Shown in pieces: positions 13,850-20,878 of a stretch of DNA of 28,856 nucleotides. A model generated the notes under the pieces. That model was not told where the DNA came from. It saw only the letters and a program-made list of their open reading frames with translations, and did not search any database. The DNA is from UBA8437 sp003445035 (lineage in GTDB: Bacteria; Planctomycetota; Planctomycetia; Planctomycetales; Planctomycetaceae): positions 1-28,856 of the forward strand of contig CALCHI010000382.1 in the NCBI GenBank assembly GCA_937901285.1, written 5' to 3'. The first letter of the stretch is position 1. Every line of letters begins with the position of its first letter. A program made the translations under genes and the position numbers.

Positions 13850-16126
13850 CTACCGTTGAGAGGCCTTGGCCTGCTCGACCTGCTGGCGGAGTTCCCGCAG
13901 GCGGGTGACATCGATGACATCGGTCTGGTGTTCCAGCAACCAGTCGATGTCGGCCAGCGCCTGTTGATAACGGCCGCTGCGAAGTGATAACTGGATGCGC
14001 ATTCCGCGTTGCGTGAAATTGGTCGGGTCGATGGTCAGGATCACGTCGGCGTAACGGCGGATCGCCGCTTCGTCGGATCGCTGCTGTGCACTGCCGCTGA
14101 GGTTGCCGAGCATCCGGACCAGGATGGTTTTCCGTTTGGCGGTCTCGAGAAACTCGGCGATGACCTGTTTGCGTTTCTCTCCGGTGGGCGGTTGCTGAAA
14201 CCTCTCGATGATGCGTCGTTCGGCTTCCACTTGAGGCATCGTGCGGCCTCCATCGAACACGTCGACCAGTCGCCCGGGGCCATTTGTGGCGGGGATCCGT
14301 ACGACGAAGTGCCCGGGAATCCCGATGCCCTGGACGTCGAGTCCGATGCGTCGCCCAAGTTCCATGAAGACGACCGAGAGCGAGATGGGCAGACCTTCAC
14401 GGTCGTCGATCACCTCGTTGAGGTAGCTGTTGGAACGGCTGTAGTAATCGATGCGACTGCCGTGGAATCCCTGCTCCTTGAAGAAGTACTTCTCGAGGGC
14501 CGCCGCCTTTTGCTCGTCGGTGGCGTCCTTGGGAAGTGTGGTCTTCAGCTTGGCACCCATGCGGTCAAACTGCTGCCGGTAGGCCTCGACATCCACTTCG
14601 TCGTTGTCCAGCCAGGCGATCAGCATCGCGGTGTGGAGCAGATCGATCTTCGCATCAGGTTGTTTGATTGCCGTGGCGATCGCCTCCAGCGCGCGGCGTT
14701 GGTGCACCTGGCCGGCCAGTTCACGGAGACGGGTGGCCTGTTGTTCGAGCAATCGGGCACGGTCTCGGAGCACCTGGGGGCCGGACTCACCCTGGGGTAC
14801 GAGTTTGTCGAGCAGGTCGTCGGAGACCTGGCCGTCACCGGGAAGATCCTTGACCAGCGCGGTGATCGTCGCAATGGCCTTCTCGGTTGGTCCGGCCGGA
14901 GGCAATTGCCTGGCGACCCGAAACGAGCGGTACTCGGCCCTGGTGTGACGAAATTTGGCCAACCCGCATATCCGCGTGCGGTAGCGAGTGTCGTTGGTTT
15001 CGATCACCAGCTTGTCGTTGAGGAAGCAGGAGATTTTCTCGGGTGTCACGCGGACCTTCAGCGTGTTCCAGTCGCCGGGCCGGTAGCTGGGCACAGGCAA
15101 GGTCTTGAGGATGGCCCAGTCGTTGACGGTCGGGCCGTCAAAACGGGTCAGTCTCATCTGGCCGCTGGTTGGGTAAAACCCGTAGTGCCGGTCCTTGTCG
15201 TCGACGCCAAAGATCAGGCCGGCGGCGCCGTCGTTGTCGTGAAGTTTGACGCGAACCTGGACCTCGAAAGTCCCTTTGGGAGTTTCGTGCTTCGAAAAGC
15301 AGACGGCCCGCCCGCCGAATCCACTGCCCTGCCCTTCGACGTGGATCCGCCCGGCCCGCTGACGCCAGCGGGCTCCGTAGTGGATCGCCCAGTCGGCATC
15401 ATCAAGCGTGCCGATGGTCAGCCATCGGCCGATCGGGATCGGATTCGGTTTTTTGATCAGGGGTTTCAGCGCGTTGATCGCAACGGCGAAACCCAGGTTG
15501 TCCGTGTAGCGGTGTTTCATGGTCAGGATGCCGATCACCCGTCCCTGGCTGTCCAGGGCCGGGCCGCCACTGTTGCCCTCCTCGATCGGCACGGCCAGTT
15601 GGATCATGGGCTTGCCTTCGATCTCGCGGGAACCCGACACGATGCCCTTGACGACGCTGAGTTTCAGGCCCAACGGGTTGCCCAGGGCGACGATCGGCTG
15701 TCCCTGGCGAATCTTGGTCGAGTCACCCAGCGGCAAGGGAGTCAGCCCCTTGGCATCAATCTTGAGGATGGCCAGGTCCATGGCACGCTCGGTGGCGTGG
15801 ATCGCGGTGACATTGTGTTTCTTGCCATCGGAAGTCGTGACGGTGATCGGGCGAGCCTCTCCGATGACATGCAGATTGGTCGCCACCAACCCCGAGGCGT
15901 CGATGACGAAGCCGCTGCCCAGCCCGCGATCACGTCCGTCGCGGCCGGCGAACTGCACGACGACGATGGACTTCAACGCCTTGGCGGCTAGCTCCTCTGG
16001 CGAAAGGGCCTTGTCGGCCTTCGACGTCTTTGAGTCGGCGGCATCCTGGGCCGATGCCGTAGCAACAGGCACAAGCAGCAGGCAGGCCAATGTCAGGGCG
16101 ATTGACAGGCGTTGCGTGGTGAGCAT
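13850..16126 (-). CDS. Secreted HtrA-like serine protease fused to beta-sandwich-like, SirB1/transglutaminase-like and TPR-like regions
   Basis: A 758-residue exported protein. Signal peptide at 1-27 (ALTLACLLLVPVATASAQD). The trypsin-like S1C domain (about 45-225) has a full catalytic triad: His86 (TNLHVIGE), Asp117 (RAMDLAILKI) and Ser186 (EEGNSGGPAL). Residues ~240-405 look like a concanavalin/LamG- or DUF1080-type beta-sandwich (FEVQVRVKLHDNDGAAGLIF, GDWNTLKVRV). Residues ~540-650 match the SirB1/transglutaminase-core2 family (REGLPISLSVVFMELGRRIG, GIGIPGHFVVR). The C-terminal ~70 residues look TPR-like (AIRRYADVILTIDP, SLRSGRYQQALADIDWLLEH). No PDZ domain is visible. I chose ATG 16126 over a start at 16180 because the signal peptide follows it directly and GGGAG lies 7 bases upstream. 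A role in envelope protein quality control or processing is inferred. It lies downstream of the C39-like membrane peptidase but seems to have its own promoter. Confidence 0.88.
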   Translation of the reverse strand: MLTTQRLSIALTLACLLLVPVATASAQDAADSKTSKADKALSPEELAAKALKSIVVVQFAGRDGRDRGLGSGFVIDASGLVATNLHVIGEARPITVTTSDGKKHNVTAIHATERAMDLAILKIDAKGLTPLPLGDSTKIRQGQPIVALGNPLGLKLSVVKGIVSGSREIEGKPMIQLAVPIEEGNSGGPALDSQGRVIGILTMKHRYTDNLGFAVAINALKPLIKKPNPIPIGRWLTIGTLDDADWAIHYGARWRQRAGRIHVEGQGSGFGGRAVCFSKHETPKGTFEVQVRVKLHDNDGAAGLIFGVDDKDRHYGFYPTSGQMRLTRFDGPTVNDWAILKTLPVPSYRPGDWNTLKVRVTPEKISCFLNDKLVIETNDTRYRTRICGLAKFRHTRAEYRSFRVARQLPPAGPTEKAIATITALVKDLPGDGQVSDDLLDKLVPQGESGPQVLRDRARLLEQQATRLRELAGQVHQRRALEAIATAIKQPDAKIDLLHTAMLIAWLDNDEVDVEAYRQQFDRMGAKLKTTLPKDATDEQKAAALEKYFFKEQGFHGSRIDYYSRSNSYLNEVIDDREGLPISLSVVFMELGRRIGLDVQGIGIPGHFVVRIPATNGPGRLVDVFDGGRTMPQVEAERRIIERFQQPPTGEKRKQVIAEFLETAKRKTILVRMLGNLSGSAQQRSDEAAIRRYADVILTIDPTNFTQRGMRIQLSLRSGRYQQALADIDWLLEHQTDVIDVTRLRELRQQVEQAKASQR

Positions 16127-16189
16127 CAGTGGGCTCCCGGGGGGAGGTCTCCGACCGGACGCGGCTGGAGAGTGGATCAACTTCGGAGA

Positions 16190-16218
16190 ATCGTATCGGA
16201 ATGTCGGTGGCCTGTCAT
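16190..16218 (-). promoter_or_regulatory. Sigma70-type promoter for the HtrA-fusion gene
   Basis: On the minus strand, ATGACA (16213-16218, 5 of 6 to TTGACA) and TACGAT (16190-16195, 4 of 6 to TATAAT) are separated by 17 bases. Transcription would start near 16183, ~57 bases before the ATG at 16126. It begins 8 bases after the stop codon of the upstream C39-like gene, so the protease can be expressed independently of it. Confidence 0.38.
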
Positions 16219-16225
16219 TGGGTCG

Positions 16226-17083
16226 TCAGGGGGAGAACTTGCGACGGACCAGCGACATCCCGTGCCCTCGCCACAGTGCCGACAGGTCGCTGCGCAGCCA
16301 TGTCTCGTACTCGATCCGCGGATCCGGGTCAACAATTTGTACGAGGCCTTCTTCGGTGGTGCCTAGCACGATGACCGAATGTTGCTCACCGGGGTTCCAG
16401 ACCCAGTTGGTGCGATAGTAGGAGTTTGGCGCGGTGTCGAGAGGGAGGCCGACGGAAATCAGGACTGGTCCCGACATCTGTTCGAGCAGTGTTGTGGATG
16501 GACCCGAGAGGATGACGACATCGAGGTGTGTGCCGTCGGTTTTGACCTTCAGCGCGTGGTAAAGTCCTGCCCAATTGGTTCCGTGAGGACCTGTCAAGCA
16601 CAGGCGAGCCATTTCCCCCTCGGTTGCCGAGATGCCGTGGATTCTCAACAACGTCGCTGCGCAGGCGGGCGTGCAGGTAGCCGGAGTGGTCTGAAGGCAG
16701 ATGCCGATGTCGGTCCAGTTGTCCTGGCAAACGGGCGTGCGAGCGAGCATGGGGGCCACGGCGGCGTAACCGCCGGCAATCCAGAGTGCCGTGACACCGA
16801 CGACACGACGCCAGTGATCGATCCGTCTCCAGACAACACCGGCCAGGAATGTCGAGGAAAGCGGTAGAAGGTTGCCGACAATGACCAGGTTGGACACCGG
16901 AAGCAGTTTGGCAAGCCGGATGTCGTCCCAGCCGAAACGGATGTAAAGGATGGTCAGCAGGACGGTGCCCACGGCCAGGCCATTTCCGATCCGGCGGCGG
17001 TCACCGGCCAAGGCGATGCCAGCGGCGAACGCGACCGCCGACAGCACCGCCATGAGAGCCAGTCCCAGGTACAGGTCCTGCAC
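16226..17083 (-). CDS. Membrane protein with C39-like cysteine peptidase domain
   Basis: A 285-residue protein. Residues 1-113 hold about four hydrophobic segments (3-26, 36-50, 61-82, 96-113). Residues ~119-285 form a papain-like C39-type domain: Cys137 in TPATCTPACAATLLR (catalytic-cysteine position), His235 in GEQHSVIVLG and Asp252 in QIVDPDPRI. Extra cysteines (119, 129, 141, 162) suggest disulfides and therefore a domain outside the cytoplasm. It is not fused to an ABC transporter, unlike bacteriocin exporters, so peptide maturation coupled to export is not implied. The start is GTG, with GAGG 7 bases upstream. The substrate is unknown. The next gene downstream is the HtrA-SirB1 fusion, on the same strand. 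Confidence 0.75.
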   Translation of the reverse strand: MQDLYLGLALMAVLSAVAFAAGIALAGDRRRIGNGLAVGTVLLTILYIRFGWDDIRLAKLLPVSNLVIVGNLLPLSSTFLAGVVWRRIDHWRRVVGVTALWIAGGYAAVAPMLARTPVCQDNWTDIGICLQTTPATCTPACAATLLRIHGISATEGEMARLCLTGPHGTNWAGLYHALKVKTDGTHLDVVILSGPSTTLLEQMSGPVLISVGLPLDTAPNSYYRTNWVWNPGEQHSVIVLGTTEEGLVQIVDPDPRIEYETWLRSDLSALWRGHGMSLVRRKFSP

Positions 17084-17121
17084 GAAAACGCCTCAAGAAC
17101 AACAATCCTCCCATCTTGGCG

Positions 17122-17155
17122 AGTCGGTCGTTGGATTGCAGCAGTCGGTCGTTGG
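17122..17155. repeat. 13-base direct repeat, two copies, 21-base period (activator-site candidate)
   Basis: AGTCGGTCGTTGG occurs at 17122-17134 and again at 17143-17155 without mismatch. The 21-base period is two helical turns, so both copies face the same side of the DNA. They lie ~25 bases upstream of the -35 box of the M20 peptidase promoter and between two divergent genes. This suits two molecules of a transcription factor bound side by side. The function is inferred. Confidence 0.5.
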
Positions 17156-17179
17156 TGACAGTGGCCAATTCGGACCTGC

Positions 17180-17209
17180 TTGCGACTCCAGGGCCGATGG
17201 CAACATAAT
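17180..17209 (+). promoter_or_regulatory. Sigma70-type promoter for the M20 peptidase / isomerase operon
   Basis: TTGCGA (17180-17185, 4 of 6) and CATAAT (17204-17209, 5 of 6) are separated by 18 bases. Transcription would start near 17216, giving a leader of ~38 bases before the ATG at 17254. The 13-base direct repeats upstream would be centred near -88 and -67. Confidence 0.4.
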
Positions 17210-17253
17210 CTCCGCAACGGAAACACGTGGATGGAAGCCGAGGCGGCCAGACA

Positions 17254-18459
17254 ATGTCGGAGTTAATCGGTGAGAAGGTCGTTTCGCTCGTTGGCCAGTC
17301 GGTGGATCATCAGCGATTACTCGACACGGCCACGCTGTTGGTTGGCACTCCCAGCCCGACAGGGTCGGCCGGTGCTGTGGCGGACCGGCTGGCCGAACTG
17401 CTTTCTGGTGAGGGATTTTCGGTGGAGCGGCCGGTGGCGGGACACTCAGAGTCTCCGGCAGTTGTCGCGAGGTTCGATACCGGGAAGCCGGGACGGGTGC
17501 TTCAGTTCAACGGCCACCTCGACACGGTGCACCTGCCTTTTGTGCCTCCTCGGATTGAGGATGGCGTGATGTACGGTAGTGGTGTGTCGGACATGAAAGG
17601 GGGGCTGGCCGCAGCGGTGGAGGCCATGAGGGTTGTGCGGGACGGCGACCTGCTGTCCTCGGGTGGAGTGATGCTGACGGCTCACGATCTGCACGAGGCA
17701 CCCTGGGGTGATGGGACACAGGTCAATACGCTGATTGCCGAGGGATACACCGGGGACGGCGTGCTACTGCCCGAATATCACTGTCACAATTGCCCGGTCG
17801 TCGGCCGGGGACAGGCGATGTTCCAGGTCCGGGTGGCTCGGGACGGGGAGCCGTGTCATGAGGTGCTTGGGGGAATCGACCAGCCGAATGTGATCTCAGC
17901 CGGGGCAAGGTTGATCGAGCGGTTCGCGGCACTTGATCGGGAACTGGAACAAATTACGCATCCGCTGGCTGGCCGGGAGAGCCTGTTCGTCGGACAGGTG
18001 CATTCCGGGGAGATCTTCAATCAATCACCGGTAGAATTGGTTCTGGAAGGCACCAGGCGTTGGCTGCCGGGCAATACGTTCGGGACGGTTCACGGGCAAT
18101 TCGAGTCGATCCTGTCCGAGGTGGCCTCCGCGACAGGCACGAAGATTGATGCCGATTTTCGAGAGTCTCGAGGGGCCTACGAGATCGACCAGGAGGATCC
18201 GTTGTTCCGTTCGTTCCAGTCGGCCGTGGCAGGAGTCAGCGGTGAGGCGTTGCCCGTGGGGTCCAAGCCGTTCGTCGACGACGGGAACGCGTTCGTGGCC
18301 CTGGGCGGGGTGCCTGCGATCACGCATGGTCCGGCCGCACTGGGAGCCCATACGGTCAACGAGGAGTGCCCCGTGGCGGAGTTGGTTCGGGTGGCCTCGG
18401 TGTACGCCCTGACGGCGATTGCGTTTTGTCAGGCCGGGTCCGATGAGGAGGGCACGTGA
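17254..18459 (+). CDS. M20-family metallopeptidase / deacylase (ArgE/DapE/ACY1-like)
   Basis: A 401-residue cytoplasmic protein. Metal-binding motifs of M20 peptidases are visible: FNGHLDTV (His88), YGSGVSDMKGGLAA (Asp113), a candidate Glu174 in GVLLPEYH, and the C-terminal ITHGPAALGAHTVNEE. The dimerisation-domain histidine appears in EPCHEVLGG. The region that normally reads DEExxG reads HDLHEAPWGDG (144-154), so the usual catalytic-base glutamate may be a histidine or may be displaced. The substrate (N-acyl amino acid, succinyl-DAP or a dipeptide) cannot be told. ATG 17254 has GAGG ~10 bases upstream and is preferred to GTG 17227. The stop TGA overlaps the ATG of the isomerase gene by one base. 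Confidence 0.82.
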   Translation: MSELIGEKVVSLVGQSVDHQRLLDTATLLVGTPSPTGSAGAVADRLAELLSGEGFSVERPVAGHSESPAVVARFDTGKPGRVLQFNGHLDTVHLPFVPPRIEDGVMYGSGVSDMKGGLAAAVEAMRVVRDGDLLSSGGVMLTAHDLHEAPWGDGTQVNTLIAEGYTGDGVLLPEYHCHNCPVVGRGQAMFQVRVARDGEPCHEVLGGIDQPNVISAGARLIERFAALDRELEQITHPLAGRESLFVGQVHSGEIFNQSPVELVLEGTRRWLPGNTFGTVHGQFESILSEVASATGTKIDADFRESRGAYEIDQEDPLFRSFQSAVAGVSGEALPVGSKPFVDDGNAFVALGGVPAITHGPAALGAHTVNEECPVAELVRVASVYALTAIAFCQAGSDEEGT

Positions 18460-19406
18460 TGGGTGGGCGAGCGGTGAGCGGGGGCGAAGGAATGGATCGA
18501 CGTGAAGCGTTGCGGGCAGCCGGAGCCGGGGCCGCACTGGGAGCCGTGGTTTCGACGAACTCCGCCACGGCCACCGGCGAGGTGATCCGGAAGGGGCGAA
18601 TCCGCCAGTCGATCGTGCACTGGTGTTTCGAGTCGTCGTGGTCGACCGCCAGGATGTGTGACATCGCCCGGCAGTTGGGATGTTCGAGTATCGAACTGTG
18701 CCCACCGACTGAGTGGTCCACGCTGAAGAAGCACGGACTGACATGTGCCCTTGCCGGGATCGACATGGGCAAGGGGCCGCCGTTTGTGCGCGGATTCAAC
18801 AACCCGAAGTTCCACGGCCAGGTGGTTGAGGCGACCCGAAAATCGATTGATGCGGCGGCGGAGTTCGGCACCCCGTGCGTGATCAGCTTCACCGGCTATT
18901 CGGCCGTCGATCCGGATGATCCCAAGAGTCCGCACATCTCCAGCGACCAGGGCATCCGCAATTGCGTGAAGGGGTACAAGCAAATCGTCGGTTACGCGGA
19001 GAAGCGGAAGGTTACGCTGGCCCTGGAGATGCTCAATACGCGTGAGGACACTCATCCAATGAAGGGGCATCCCGGATACCAGGGTGATCACGTGGATTAC
19101 GTGATGGAAATCATCAACCAGGTCGGCTCACCCCGGCTGAAGCTGCTCTTTGACATTTATCACGTTCAGATCATGGATGGAGACGTGATTCGCCGGATCA
19201 AGGCTCTGGGGGGGGCGATCGCACATGTCCACACCGCGGGAAATCCGGGCCGGGGTGAACTGGATGACCGCCAGGAGATTCAGTATCCGCCGATCATGCG
19301 TGCACTGCTGGAAACTGGCTACAAGGGCTACGTGGGCCAGGAATTCATTCCGACCGGTGATCCGCTGAAAGGCCTGCAGCAGGCCGTGGCACTGTGTGAC
19401 GTCTGA
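18459..19406 (+). CDS. Hydroxypyruvate isomerase-like sugar phosphate isomerase/epimerase, with Tat-like leader
   Basis: A 315-residue AP endonuclease family 2 TIM-barrel protein closest to hydroxypyruvate isomerase (Hyi). Matching motifs are LALEMLNT (metal Glu), LLFDIYHVQIMDGDVIR (Asp and His ligands), IAHVHTAGNPGRGELDD and GYKGYVGQEFIPTGDP (last Glu ligand). The reaction for true Hyi is hydroxypyruvate to tartronate semialdehyde. The N-terminus contains MDRREALRAAGAGAALGAVV, a twin-arginine-like leader often seen on planctomycetal members, so export is possible. ATG 18459 has GAGGAGG 7 bases upstream; GTG 18456 and ATG 18492 are alternatives. It is translationally coupled to the M20 peptidase gene by one base. 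Confidence 0.85.
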   Translation: MGGRAVSGGEGMDRREALRAAGAGAALGAVVSTNSATATGEVIRKGRIRQSIVHWCFESSWSTARMCDIARQLGCSSIELCPPTEWSTLKKHGLTCALAGIDMGKGPPFVRGFNNPKFHGQVVEATRKSIDAAAEFGTPCVISFTGYSAVDPDDPKSPHISSDQGIRNCVKGYKQIVGYAEKRKVTLALEMLNTREDTHPMKGHPGYQGDHVDYVMEIINQVGSPRLKLLFDIYHVQIMDGDVIRRIKALGGAIAHVHTAGNPGRGELDDRQEIQYPPIMRALLETGYKGYVGQEFIPTGDPLKGLQQAVALCDV

Positions 19407-19426
19407 GGGGCGTTGACGCCGAGCGT

Positions 19427-20872
19427 TTAGGCGAGTAGCTGGTCCACAACCTGGCCGTGGACGTCAGTCAGTCGGAAATCGCGGCCCGCGAAGCGGTAAG
19501 TCAGCCGTTCGTGGTCGAAACCCAGCAGGTGCAGCATCGTGGCGTGAAGGTCATGGACGTGAACCGGGTTCTCGACGGCCCGGAACCCGAAGTCGTCGGT
19601 CGCTCCGTAGGCCTGTCCGCCCCGCACACCGCCTCCGGCCAGCCAGCAGGTGAACCCGTAGTGGTTGTGGTCGCGACCGTTGAGAGCCGGGAACTCAGCC
19701 ACGGGCGTGCGACCGAACTCGCCACCCCACAGGACCAGGGTTGAATCAAAGAGGCCGCGTTGTTTCAGGTCGGTCAGGAACGCCGCGATTGGCTGGTCCC
19801 AGTCCCGGGCCAGTTTGCGGTGATTCTTCTCGAGTTGGTTGTGGTTGTCCCACGGTTGCCCGGCTCCGGTCCAGACCTGGACGCAGCGGACGCCCCGTTC
19901 GATCAGCCGGCGGGTGATCATCATCTGTCGGCCGTGGAGCGACTCGCCGTAAAGCTGCTGGATGTGTTTCGGTTCGCGGGAAATGTCGAACGCATCGGTG
20001 GCGGCCGTTTGCATTCGGAATGCCAGCTCAAAACTTTGCAGTCGGGCCTCGAGTCGGCCGTCGCCGGGACGGAGGTCGCGGTGGCGACGATTGAGTTGGC
20101 CCAGTAGGTCGATTTGCTGCCTTTGCTTGTCCGCTGAAAGCCGGCTGTTGGTCAGGTTGGCGATCAGTTTGCGGACGTCGGATTGCTTGGTATCGATATG
20201 AGTGCCCTGGTAGGCACCGGGCAGAAATGCGCTTCGCCAGTTGCGGGTCTCAAAGATCGGATAGCCCCCGGGGCAAAGCGCGATGAATCCGGGCAAGTCC
20301 TGATTCTCCGATCCCAGTCCGTAGGTCAGCCAGGAACCGAGACTGGGGCGTGGAAGCCGGGCGTCGCCACAGTTCATCAGCATCAGCGACGGTTCGTGGT
20401 TGGGAACGTCGGCCTGCATCGAGCGGATGATGCACATGTCATCGATGTGACGTCCGGTGTGTTCAAACAATTCACTGACAGGCAGTCCCGAATCGCCGTG
20501 CGGGCGGAAACGGAACGGGGATGCCATCGCGGCACCCGTTTTTCGTTCGGTACGCAGGTTGCGGGTGGGTAGCGGCTGCCCATGCCGGCGGGTCAGTTCT
20601 GGTTTCGGGTCGAATGTGTCGACCTGAGAGGGGCCACCGTTCATGAACAGGTGGACAACCCGAGTCGCTTTGGCCGGAAAGTGCGGTGGCCGGGGGGCAA
20701 GGGGGTGAGTGGAACGGTCTCGAAGCGGGGCGGCGTCTGGAGCGGGTGCAGCACCCAGTTCTCCGGCCTGGTCGAGCACGGCCGCCAAGCCAAGCATGCC
20801 GAGGCCGGTGCCGCCGCGCTCGAGCAATTCGCGTCGAGACAGCTGAATGAAAGGATGGGCGGGCTTGGGCAT
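19427..20872 (-). CDS. DUF1501 family protein, Tat-exported
   Basis: A 481-residue DUF1501 protein. Its leader has SRRELLERGGTGLGMLGLAA (about residues 12-31), a twin-arginine motif plus hydrophobic core. Hallmarks are HLFMNGGPSQVDTFDPKPEL, IIRSMQADVPNHEPSLMLMN, VQVWTGAGQPWDNH, LVLWGGEFGRTP, GRDHNHYGFTCWLAGGGVRGG and VHDLHATMLHLLGFDHE. It lies 6 bases downstream of its DUF1549/1553 partner. It converges on the isomerase gene with 20 bases between stop codons. Confidence 0.93.
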   Translation of the reverse strand: MPKPAHPFIQLSRRELLERGGTGLGMLGLAAVLDQAGELGAAPAPDAAPLRDRSTHPLAPRPPHFPAKATRVVHLFMNGGPSQVDTFDPKPELTRRHGQPLPTRNLRTERKTGAAMASPFRFRPHGDSGLPVSELFEHTGRHIDDMCIIRSMQADVPNHEPSLMLMNCGDARLPRPSLGSWLTYGLGSENQDLPGFIALCPGGYPIFETRNWRSAFLPGAYQGTHIDTKQSDVRKLIANLTNSRLSADKQRQQIDLLGQLNRRHRDLRPGDGRLEARLQSFELAFRMQTAATDAFDISREPKHIQQLYGESLHGRQMMITRRLIERGVRCVQVWTGAGQPWDNHNQLEKNHRKLARDWDQPIAAFLTDLKQRGLFDSTLVLWGGEFGRTPVAEFPALNGRDHNHYGFTCWLAGGGVRGGQAYGATDDFGFRAVENPVHVHDLHATMLHLLGFDHERLTYRFAGRDFRLTDVHGQVVDQLLA

Positions 20873-20878
20873 GGGTTG

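Noticed and set aside
14009..15991. A 660-codon open frame on the plus strand
   Set aside because: It lies wholly antisense to the HtrA-fusion gene, which has a signal peptide, an intact catalytic triad and recognisable domains. The antisense translation shows no family motif. Long antisense frames are expected in GC-rich DNA.
19407..19426. GGCGT-TG-ACGCC mini-palindrome between convergent genes as a terminator
   Set aside because: The stem is only 5 bases with a 2-base loop and there is no T-run, so it is too weak to call.
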